From Rhodospirillaceae bacterium (lineage in GTDB: Bacteria; Pseudomonadota; Alphaproteobacteria; DSM-16000; Inquilinaceae), in assembly GCA_020425485.1 (NCBI GenBank), contig JAGQRL010000277.1, positions 1 through 5,757 of the forward strand: a stretch of 5,757 bases of DNA, in the 5' to 3' direction. Shown here piece by piece: positions 1-5,524 of this stretch. Positions within the stretch are counted from its first letter, which is position 1; each line of letters starts with the position of its first letter. The position numbers and the translations under genes are program-made. Under the pieces are notes generated by a model that searched no databases, was not told the DNA's origin, and was given only the letters and a program-made list of their open reading frames with translations.

Positions 1-494
1 CCGCCGCCGCCGGCCGATGCCTTCACCAGCACCGGAAAGCCGATTTCCGCCGCGGCGGCCTTCAGCGTCGCCGGATCCTGGTCGGCGCCGTGGTAGCCCG
101 GCACCAGCGGCACGCCGGCCGCCGCCATGCGGGCCTTGGCCTCGCTCTTGTCGCCCATGGCGCGGATGGCCGCGGCCGGCGGGCCGATGAAGGTGATGCC
201 GGCGGCCGCACAGGCGTCCGCGAAGCCGGCGTTTTCCGACAGGAAGCCGTAGCCGGGGTGGATGGCATCGGCACCGGTGCGCCGGGCGGCGTCCAGCACC
301 GCGGCGGCGTCCAGATAGCTGTCGCGCGCCGGGGCGGGGCCGATGCGCACGGCGGCATCCGCCTGGGCCACGTGCAGCGCCCCGGCATCGGCGTCGGAAT
401 ACACGGCCACCGTGGCAATGCCCAGCCGCCGCGCCGTCCGCATGACACGGCAGGCAATCTCGCCCCGGTTGGCCACCAGGATCTTGTCGAGCAT
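1..494 (-). CDS. liuD: Methylcrotonyl-CoA carboxylase alpha (biotin carboxylase) subunit, N-terminal part
   Basis: Partial gene: it starts at the ATG at 494-492 and runs off the left edge, leaving 164 codons. The product begins MLDKILVANRGEIACRV, the biotin-carboxylase N-terminal domain that performs ATP-dependent carboxylation of biotin. Visible landmarks are IHPGYGFLSENA (residues 78-89), MGDK with the ATP-site lysine K116, and PVLVKASAGGG with K158 at the start of the glycine-rich ATP-grasp loop, which is cut by the edge. The residues around 128-140 (VPLVPGYHGADQD) resemble methylcrotonyl-CoA carboxylase alpha more than AccC or propionyl-CoA carboxylase. That enzyme converts 3-methylcrotonyl-CoA to 3-methylglutaconyl-CoA in leucine degradation. 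The start is supported by a strong SD site and by the family N-terminus. The biotin carboxyl carrier domain expected at the C-terminus lies outside the window, so propionyl- or geranyl-CoA carboxylase remain possible. The divergent LiuC-type hydratase supports the leucine assignment. Confidence 0.82.
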   Translation of the reverse strand, partial: MLDKILVANRGEIACRVMRTARRLGIATVAVYSDADAGALHVAQADAAVRIGPAPARDSYLDAAAVLDAARRTGADAIHPGYGFLSENAGFADACAAAGITFIGPPAAAIRAMGDKSEAKARMAAAGVPLVPGYHGADQDPATLKAAAAEIGFPVLVKASAGGG

Positions 495-500
495 GGAACA

Positions 501-508
501 GTCCTCCC
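501..508 (-). promoter_or_regulatory. Shine-Dalgarno site of the carboxylase gene
   Basis: The minus strand reads GGGAGGAC, and its GGAGG core ends 8 nt before the ATG at 494. This near-ideal match fixes the start codon of the minus-strand carboxylase. Confidence 0.75.
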
Positions 509-529
509 ACACCTGGAGTCATCGCCGAA

Positions 530-541
530 GCCGCATGCGGC
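530..541. repeat. Perfect 12-bp palindrome GCCGCATGCGGC
   Basis: The sequence is identical to its own reverse complement over 12 bp and lies 35 bp upstream of the carboxylase start. It could be an operator for a dimeric repressor controlling the divergent pair. In GC-rich DNA such palindromes also occur by chance, so the regulatory reading is only an inference. Confidence 0.4.
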
Positions 542-631
542 GGCAAGGCCCGGCGCACTGCCGGACGGGGGCCATGCAGGTATTGGGGGCAGACCCTGCG
601 CCAGGCTTTGGCTAAATATCGAAATGACCGG

Positions 632-636
632 GGAGG
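632..636 (+). promoter_or_regulatory. Shine-Dalgarno site that selects the hydratase start
   Basis: GGAGG lies 5 nt before the ATG at 642. An in-frame ATG at 624 would place this site inside the coding region and has no SD of its own, so 642 is the preferred start. Confidence 0.75.
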
Positions 637-641
637 TGGGG

Positions 642-1418
642 ATGGACGAGCAGATGATCATCACCGGGGTTTCCGACGGCGTGGCGACGGTGACCATGAA
701 CCGGCCCGACCGTCACAACGCCTTCGACGAAACGCTGATCGCCGCGTTGACCGAGGTGATCGGCACGCTCGGCAGCGACCCGGCGGTGCGCGCCATCGTG
801 CTGCGCGGGGCCGGCAAGAGCTTCTCTGCCGGCGGCGATCTCGGCTGGATGCGCCGCATGGCGGACTACGGCGAAGCGCAGAATCTGGACGATGCGCGCC
901 GCCTGGAAGCGCTGATGCGCACGCTGGACGGCGTGGCCAAGCCCACCATCGCCGCGGTGCAGGGGCCGGCCTATGGCGGCGGCGTCGGCCTGGTGGCCTG
1001 CTGCGACATCGCCATTGCCAGCGACAACGCCAAGTTCGTGCTGTCGGAAGTGAAGCTCGGGCTGGTGCCGGCGGTGATCTCGCCCTACGTCATCGCCGCC
1101 ATCGGCGCCCGTGCCGCCCGCCGCTATTTCCTGACGGCGGAAACCTTCAGCGCGCTGGAAGCCCATCGCCTGGGGCTGGTGCACGAGGTGGTGCCGGGCC
1201 ACATGCTGGATGCGGCGGTGGCCAAGGTGGCGGCCGCCCTGGCGGCCAACGGGCCGGGAGCCATTGCCCGCTGCAAGGCGTTGATCACGGGAGTGACCAC
1301 GCTGCCCAAGGCCGACCTGCCGGAGTTCACCGCCCGCGCCATCGCCGAAGCCCGCGCGTCCGCCGAGGGGCGGGAAGGCGTCGGTGCCTTTCTCGAAAAG
1401 CGCCCGCCGCGCTGGTAG
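642..1418 (+). CDS. liuC: Crotonase-family hydratase, probable methylglutaconyl-CoA hydratase
   Basis: This 258-residue protein has the usual length of a single-domain enoyl-CoA hydratase/isomerase. The family hydrates acyl-CoA double bonds; the LiuC branch converts 3-methylglutaconyl-CoA to HMG-CoA in leucine degradation. The two oxyanion-hole segments are visible: FSAGGDL (residues 61-67) and the glycine run YGGGVGL (111-117). The stretch LSEVKLGLVPAVISPYV (134-150) is characteristic, as I recall it, of bacterial LiuC-type proteins. Of the two acidic catalytic positions of classical hydratase, the second is kept (E136 in LSEVKLG), while the first is glycine (G116 in GGGVGL). The reading frame stays open far upstream (from about 90), but the upstream translation is not crotonase-like and the SD favours the start at 642. 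The divergent carboxylase catalyses the preceding step, which supports the assignment. A generic enoyl-CoA hydratase is the alternative. Confidence 0.85.
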   Translation: MDEQMIITGVSDGVATVTMNRPDRHNAFDETLIAALTEVIGTLGSDPAVRAIVLRGAGKSFSAGGDLGWMRRMADYGEAQNLDDARRLEALMRTLDGVAKPTIAAVQGPAYGGGVGLVACCDIAIASDNAKFVLSEVKLGLVPAVISPYVIAAIGARAARRYFLTAETFSALEAHRLGLVHEVVPGHMLDAAVAKVAAALAANGPGAIARCKALITGVTTLPKADLPEFTARAIAEARASAEGREGVGAFLEKRPPRW

Positions 1419-1442
1419 CCCCAACCCGTACAAGCCGCCGCC

Positions 1443-2222
1443 ATGACCCTCGATCGATTGCTCGCCTACCAGGAACACGGCCGGCGCCCGCCGGTGGTGA
1501 TCCTGCACGGGCTGTTCGGCTCCTCGCGCAACTGGCTGCGCATCGCCAAGGCGTTGGCGGACCACGCCCATGTGTTCGCGCTCGACCTGCGCAACCACGG
1601 CGACTCCCCCTGGGCCGACACCATGTCGTACCCGGAAATGGCGGAGGACGTGGCCCGCTTCATCGAGGCGCGCTGTGCCGAGCCACCGGCGCTGATCGGC
1701 CATTCCATGGGCGGCAAGACCGCCATGACCCTGGTGATGGGCCGGCCGGAGCTGGTGGACCGCCTGGTGGTGGTGGACATCGCCCCGGTGCCGTCCGACA
1801 GCCAGCACCTGCACCTGGTGCAGGCGATGCGGGCGGTGGACCTGGAAGGGCTGACCCGGCGGGCGGAGGTGGATGCCTGGCTGGCCGACGAGATCCCGGA
1901 TTCCGGCCTGCGCTCGTTCCTCATCCAGAACGTGGCGCCGGCGGGCGGCGGGCTCAGGTGGCGCCTCAACCTGGAGGCCATCGCCCACAACCTGGATGCG
2001 CTGACGGCGTTCGACGAGCGCCTCACCAAGACGACGTTCGAGCGGCCCACCTTGCTGGTGGAAGGCGAGATGTCGGACTACGTACGCCCGGAACACTATG
2101 TGTTGTTCCAGCACATGTTCCCAAAACTTCAGATGGCGGTGATCGAAGGAGCCGGCCACGAGGTGCACGCCGACCGTCCAGAGGCATTCCTGGAGAGGGT
2201 GTCCGCCTTCCTGTCCGGTTAA
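1443..2222 (+). CDS. ABHD11/YbfF-like alpha/beta hydrolase
   Basis: This 259-residue serine hydrolase has a single alpha/beta-hydrolase fold and no signal peptide or membrane segment, so it should be cytoplasmic. Family motifs run in order: HGLFGSSRNW (residues 22-31, oxyanion loop), DLRNHGDSPW (48-57), nucleophile elbow GHSMGGK with S88 (86-92), VVVDIAPV (109-116) and GAGHEVHADRPEAF with H239 (236-249). From recalled E. coli YbfF and human ABHD11 sequences, the acid after the later strand (here D212) is not conserved. D112 in VDIAP is therefore the likelier third triad member. YbfF is a broad acyl/thioesterase and its physiological substrate is uncertain. The gene follows the hydratase by 24 bp in the same frame and strand, probably as one transcript, and has no clear SD. 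No other in-frame start exists between the upstream stop and this ATG. It lies just upstream of the 2-oxoglutarate dehydrogenase genes, which matters because ABHD11 is linked to that complex in mammals. Confidence 0.88.
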   Translation: MTLDRLLAYQEHGRRPPVVILHGLFGSSRNWLRIAKALADHAHVFALDLRNHGDSPWADTMSYPEMAEDVARFIEARCAEPPALIGHSMGGKTAMTLVMGRPELVDRLVVVDIAPVPSDSQHLHLVQAMRAVDLEGLTRRAEVDAWLADEIPDSGLRSFLIQNVAPAGGGLRWRLNLEAIAHNLDALTAFDERLTKTTFERPTLLVEGEMSDYVRPEHYVLFQHMFPKLQMAVIEGAGHEVHADRPEAFLERVSAFLSG

Positions 2223-2296
2223 CCGCCGCGGCGTGACTGTCGGGCGGGCTGCGGCCTCTGCGCACGCATCGTATCAGACTTGCGTGACCAGCCGGT

Positions 2297-2325
2297 TTGC
2301 TGCCCAAAGGCCATGGGCAGATAAC
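2297..2325 (+). promoter_or_regulatory. Candidate sigma-70-type promoter for odhAB
   Basis: TTGCTG (2297-2302) and GATAAC (2320-2325) are separated by 17 nt and resemble -35 and -10 elements, matching consensus at about half the positions each. Transcription would start near 2332 and give a leader of roughly 115 nt. A second -10-like sequence, TATATC (2337-2342), lacks a good -35 partner. Confidence 0.3.
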
Positions 2326-2372
2326 AGAAATCTGCGTATATCTTTCAAGCTCGTGCAGCGAAAACCTGCGAA

Positions 2373-2386
2373 GGTCGGTCTCGACC
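2373..2386 (+). other. Small hairpin in the odhA leader
   Basis: GGTCG (2373-2377) pairs with CGACC (2382-2386) around a 4-nt loop. It is short, and not followed by T residues, so it is unlikely to be a terminator. It would lie within the leader RNA if transcription starts near 2332. Confidence 0.3.
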
Positions 2387-2415
2387 CTACGAAAGCGCTA
2401 ACAATTGGGGAGAAG

Positions 2416-2431
2416 GGGCGCTCCGGCGCTC
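2416..2431 (+). other. UNCG-tetraloop hairpin just upstream of the odhA start
   Basis: GGGCGC (2416-2421) pairs with GCGCTC (2426-2431), six pairs including one G-U, around the loop TCCG. In RNA this is a C(UCCG)G tetraloop, a member of the unusually stable UNCG class. The purine-rich, SD-like run GGGGAGAAGG (2407-2416) lies immediately upstream and abuts the stem by one base. The hairpin therefore sits between the strong SD-like run and the ATG at 2448. Confidence 0.4.
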
Positions 2432-2447
2432 ATCTGCAGGCACCATC

Positions 2448-5411
2448 ATGGGAAATCAAGCGGTCAATTCCTCGTTCCTGTTTGCCCAAAACGCGGCCTT
2501 CGTCGGGGACCTGTACGCGCGCTTCAAGCGCGATCCGGGATCGGTCGATCCCTCCTGGGCATCCTTCTTCGGCACGCTCGGCGACGATGCCCGCGAGGTG
2601 CTGGGCGAGCTGTCCGGCCCGTCCTGGGGCAACGGCCACACCACCGTCGCCGACCCGGTGGCCGACGAGCTGTTCGGCGGTGCCCCGGCGGAAACAGCGA
2701 AGCCGGCCGGCAAGAACGGGGCTGCGGCTGCGGCTCCGGCACCCGCCAAGGCCGCACCGGCAGCGCAGCCCACACCGGCCTCCATGCCGTCCGAGGAGCT
2801 GCTGCGCGCCGCGGTGACCGACAGCATCCGCGCGCTGATGCTGATCCGTACGTACCGGGTGCGCGGCCATCTGAACGCACGGCTGGACCCGCTGGGCCTT
2901 GATCCGCGCGGCCACCACCCGGAGCTGGACCCGCGTACGTGGGGCTTCACCGACGACGACTGGGACCGCCCGATCTTCATCAACCAGGTGCTGGGCTTCG
3001 AGGTCGCGACGCTGCGCCAGATCATGGAGCGGCTGCTCCAGACCTATTGCGACCACATCGGCGTGGAGTTCATGCACATCCAGGATCCTGACGAAAAGGC
3101 CTGGATCCAGCAGCGCATCGAAGCCATCCACAACCGCACGGATTTCACCGAGCGCGGGCGCGAAGCCATCCTGGAGCGGCTGACGGCAACCGAAGGCTTC
3201 GAGCGCTTCTTGAACATCAAGTACACCGGCACCAAGCGCTTCGGGCTCGACGGCGGCGAGGCCCTGGTGCCCGGCCTGGAGCAGATCCTCAAGCGCGGCG
3301 GCCAGCTCGGCCTGCAGGAAATCGTGCTGGGCATGCCCCACCGCGGCCGCCTCAACGTGCTCGCCAACGTGATGGGCAAGCCGTTCGCCGCCATCTTCTC
3401 GGAGTTCCAGGGCAACCCGGCCAACCCGGAGGACGTACAGGGCACCGGCGACGTGAAGTACCACCTGGGCACCTCGTCCGACCGGGACTTCGACGGCAAC
3501 ACCATCCACCTGTCGCTCACCGCCAACCCCTCGCACCTGGAAGCCGTGAACCCGGTGGTGATCGGCAAGGTGCGCGCCAAGCAGATGCAGCTGCACGACG
3601 GCGACCGCGAGAAGGTGATGGGCGTGCTGCTGCACGGCGACGCCGCGTTCGCCGGCCAGGGCATCGTCGGCGAAACGCTGATGCTGTCGGACCTCAAGGG
3701 CTACCGGGTGGGCGGCACCATCCACTTCATCGTCAACAACCAGATCGGCTTCACCACGGCGCCGATGTACAGCCGCTCGGGCCCCTATCCGAGCGAGATC
3801 GCCAAGTCGATCCAGGCGCCGATCTTCCACGTCAACGGCGACGACCCGGAAGCCGTGGTGCACGTGTGCCGCATCGCGATTGAGTTCCGCCAGCACTTCA
3901 AGAAGGACGTGGTGGTGGACATGGTGTGCTACCGCCGCTTCGGCCACAACGAGGGCGACGAGCCGGCGTTCACCCAGCCCATCATGTACCGCACCATCGG
4001 CAACCACCCGACGGTGCGCGAGCTGTATGCCCGCCGCCTGGTGGCCGACAAGCTGCTGGACGCCGAGGCGCCGGAGCGCATGGTGAAGGACTGGCAGAGC
4101 CATCTGGACGCGCAGTTCGAGGCCGCTTCCAGCTACAAGCCCAACCAGGCCGACTGGCTGACCGGCGCGTGGTCCGGCATGTCCATCGCCAAGGCCGGCG
4201 ACCGGCGCGGCACCACCTCCGTTGCCATGACCGATCTGCGGGCGGTGGGCAAGGCGCTGGTGACGGTGCCGGACGGCTTCTCGCTCAACCCCAAGATCGT
4301 CCGTCAGCTCAAGGCCAAGGAGCAGATGTTCGACACCGGTACGGGCATCGACTGGGCAACCGCCGAGGCCCTGGCCTTCGGCACGCTGCTACAGGAAGGC
4401 TACCCGGTGCGCCTGTCCGGCCAGGACAGCGGCCGCGGCACCTTCTCCCAGCGCCATTCGGTGCTGGTGGACCAGGACAGCGAAGCCCGGCACATCCCGC
4501 TGCTCAACGTCGATCCCGACCAGGCGAGCTTCGAGGTGCACGACAGCCCGCTGTCGGAATTCGCCGTGCTCGGCTTCGAATACGGCTTCAGCCTCGCCGA
4601 GCCGCGGGCGCTGGTGCTGTGGGAAGCGCAGTTCGGCGATTTCGCCAACGGCGCCCAGGTGATCTTCGATCAGTTCATCTCGTCGGGCGAAAGCAAGTGG
4701 CTGCGCATGTCCGGCCTGGTGATGCTGCTGCCCCACGGCTACGAAGGCCAGGGGCCGGAGCACTCCTCGGCCCGGCTGGAGCGCTACCTGCAGCTCTGCG
4801 GCGAGGACAACTGGCAGGTCATCTACCCGACCACGCCGGCCAACTACTTCCACGCCCTGCGCCGGCAGATCCACCGCGACTTCCGCAAGCCGCTGGTGGT
4901 GATGACGCCGAAGTCGCTGCTGCGCCACAAGGAGTGCGTTTCCGACCTGGAGATGTTCGCCGAGGGGTCGAGCTTCCACCGCGTGCTCTACGAGAGCGTC
5001 GACCTGGCGCCGCCGCAGGAGATCCACCGCGTCGTGCTGTGCACCGGCAAGGTCTACTACGACCTGAAGAAGGCGCGCGACGAATCCGGGCGCAAGGACA
5101 TCGCCATCCTCAGGATCGAGCAGCTCTATCCCTGGCCCGATGCCGTGCTGGGCGAGGAGATCGCCAAATACCCCAACGCCGACATCGTGTGGTGCCAGGA
5201 AGAGCCGCGCAACATGGGGGCCTGGTGGTACGCCGACCGGCGGATCGAACAGATCCTCACCGATATCGGCCACAAGACGCGCCGGCCGGTCTATGCCGGG
5301 CGGATCGAGGCGGCGGCTCCGGCCACCGGGCTGCTGCGCCGCCACAACATGGAACAGCAGGCCCTGGTCGATGCGGCGCTCGGCCTGGCGGAGTCCGCCG
5401 CTGAGTCGTGA
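2448..5411 (+). CDS. sucA: 2-oxoglutarate dehydrogenase E1 component
   Basis: This 987-residue thiamine-diphosphate enzyme decarboxylates 2-oxoglutarate and transfers the succinyl group to the E2 lipoyl domain; it is also called odhA. Domains in order: the E1 N-terminal E2-docking segment (SSFLFAQNAAFVGDLYARF, residues 8-26), an Ala/Pro-rich flexible linker (about 79-112), the thiamine-binding dehydrogenase domain, and a transketolase-like pyrimidine domain and C-terminal domain (from about 630). Visible active-site landmarks are MPHRGRLNVL with H298 (the His260 position of E. coli SucA), TANPSHLEAV (358-367), the cofactor motif HGDAA to NN (D398, N430-N431), RRFGHNEGDEP (496-506) and GQDSGRGTFSQRH (658-670). 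It is slightly longer than E. coli SucA (933), mainly because of the linker. The ATG at 2448 gives the family N-terminus; its nearest SD is only a weak GCAGG 7 nt away. The E2 gene follows at 5525. I see no lesion. Confidence 0.98.
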   Translation: MGNQAVNSSFLFAQNAAFVGDLYARFKRDPGSVDPSWASFFGTLGDDAREVLGELSGPSWGNGHTTVADPVADELFGGAPAETAKPAGKNGAAAAAPAPAKAAPAAQPTPASMPSEELLRAAVTDSIRALMLIRTYRVRGHLNARLDPLGLDPRGHHPELDPRTWGFTDDDWDRPIFINQVLGFEVATLRQIMERLLQTYCDHIGVEFMHIQDPDEKAWIQQRIEAIHNRTDFTERGREAILERLTATEGFERFLNIKYTGTKRFGLDGGEALVPGLEQILKRGGQLGLQEIVLGMPHRGRLNVLANVMGKPFAAIFSEFQGNPANPEDVQGTGDVKYHLGTSSDRDFDGNTIHLSLTANPSHLEAVNPVVIGKVRAKQMQLHDGDREKVMGVLLHGDAAFAGQGIVGETLMLSDLKGYRVGGTIHFIVNNQIGFTTAPMYSRSGPYPSEIAKSIQAPIFHVNGDDPEAVVHVCRIAIEFRQHFKKDVVVDMVCYRRFGHNEGDEPAFTQPIMYRTIGNHPTVRELYARRLVADKLLDAEAPERMVKDWQSHLDAQFEAASSYKPNQADWLTGAWSGMSIAKAGDRRGTTSVAMTDLRAVGKALVTVPDGFSLNPKIVRQLKAKEQMFDTGTGIDWATAEALAFGTLLQEGYPVRLSGQDSGRGTFSQRHSVLVDQDSEARHIPLLNVDPDQASFEVHDSPLSEFAVLGFEYGFSLAEPRALVLWEAQFGDFANGAQVIFDQFISSGESKWLRMSGLVMLLPHGYEGQGPEHSSARLERYLQLCGEDNWQVIYPTTPANYFHALRRQIHRDFRKPLVVMTPKSLLRHKECVSDLEMFAEGSSFHRVLYESVDLAPPQEIHRVVLCTGKVYYDLKKARDESGRKDIAILRIEQLYPWPDAVLGEEIAKYPNADIVWCQEEPRNMGAWWYADRRIEQILTDIGHKTRRPVYAGRIEAAAPATGLLRRHNMEQQALVDAALGLAESAAES

Positions 5412-5458
5412 CACCGCCAAGACCCCGCCGCACGCCATGGCTATGGAGAGTCCTCGTC

Positions 5459-5500
5459 CGCATCCTTTGCCGCGGGGCGTGCCACACCCAACCCGATGCG
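5459..5500 (+). repeat. Inverted repeat between odhA and odhB
   Basis: The 6-bp arms CGCATC and GATGCG are separated by 30 nt that can fold into an inner hairpin around the loop CCA. The structure would lie about 24 nt before the odhB start and just ahead of its SD. Confidence 0.35.
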
Positions 5501-5509
5501 AGCCAGCAT

Positions 5510-5514
5510 AAGGA
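5510..5514 (+). promoter_or_regulatory. Shine-Dalgarno site of odhB
   Basis: AAGGA ends 10 nt before the ATG at 5525, a slightly long but acceptable spacing. It overlaps the TAA stop (5509-5511) of a small upstream ORF. Confidence 0.65.
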
Positions 5515-5524
5515 CAAACTACCC

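Larger units (their letters stand above)
495..641. promoter_or_regulatory. Divergent intergenic region between carboxylase and hydratase genes
   Basis: These 147 bp must hold the promoters for both divergent genes unless one is driven from elsewhere. It contains a perfect 12-bp palindrome (530-541), a short inverted repeat CCGGC/GCCGG (550-554 and 560-564, 5-nt loop) and a spaced pair GCAGG/CCTGC (576-580 and 595-599). An AT-rich patch at 607-624 (TTTGGCTAAATATCGAAA) is partly symmetric and could supply a plus-strand -10 element. No convincing sigma-70 -35/-10 pair was found on either strand. A weak minus-strand pair, TTGCCG and GATGAC with a 17-nt spacer, spans about 516-544 and overlaps the palindrome. 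I recognise no standard LiuR-type operator. Confidence 0.45.
2223..2447 (+). promoter_or_regulatory. Non-coding leader and promoter region of odhA
   Basis: These 225 bp between the hydrolase stop and the odhA start contain no credible gene. The first 10 bp or so after the stop include the perfect palindrome CGCCGCGGCG (2224-2233). It has no loop and no T-run, so I do not call it a terminator. The stretch from about 2310 to 2410 is noticeably richer in A and T than the surrounding coding DNA, as expected of a promoter. It carries a candidate sigma-70 pair and two short hairpins, listed separately. The odhAB genes therefore probably have their own promoter, with or without readthrough from the hydrolase transcript. 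Confidence 0.55.
5412..5524 (+). other. odhA-odhB intercistronic region
   Basis: This 113-bp gap contains no recognised gene. An inverted repeat CGCATC (5459-5464) and GATGCG (5495-5500) encloses a smaller possible stem, GTG/CAC extended by GG/CC (5476-5489). There is no T-run, so a terminator is unlikely; an mRNA processing or stability element would fit. A 24-codon ORF (5437-5511) crosses it but lacks an SD. Confidence 0.5.

Noticed and set aside
90..641. Upstream in-frame extension of the hydratase
   Set aside because: The frame is open, but the stretch is antisense to the carboxylase gene for most of its length and is not crotonase-like. The SD at 632-636 supports the start at 642.
62..697. 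Minus-strand 211-codon frame overlapping the carboxylase
   Set aside because: A different frame on the same strand gives a clean biotin-carboxylase N-terminus with its own SD, so this one is a shadow.
612..2168. Long minus-strand open frame (518 codons) opposite the hydratase and hydrolase
   Set aside because: It spans two well-recognised plus-strand genes and the gap between them, and its translation has low-complexity His/Arg/Gly composition without domains.
2224..2233. Palindrome CGCCGCGGCG right after the hydrolase stop as a terminator
   Set aside because: It has no loop of its own and no T-run, so an intrinsic terminator cannot be supported.
608..2236. Plus-strand 542-codon frame overlapping hydratase and hydrolase
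   Set aside because: It is an out-of-frame reading of both genes, extremely Arg/Gly/Ala-rich and without recognisable motifs.
2526..2800. Ala/Pro-rich part of E1 as a possible inserted repeat or foreign segment
   Set aside because: A flexible linker after the N-terminal docking segment is normal for long E1 proteins of this group, and the frame is unbroken.
2430..4103. Long minus-strand open frame (557 codons) antisense to odhA
   Set aside because: It is a shadow of the strongly conserved E1 gene in GC-rich DNA; its translation is His/Val/Ala/Arg-rich, resembles no known family, and has no start signal.
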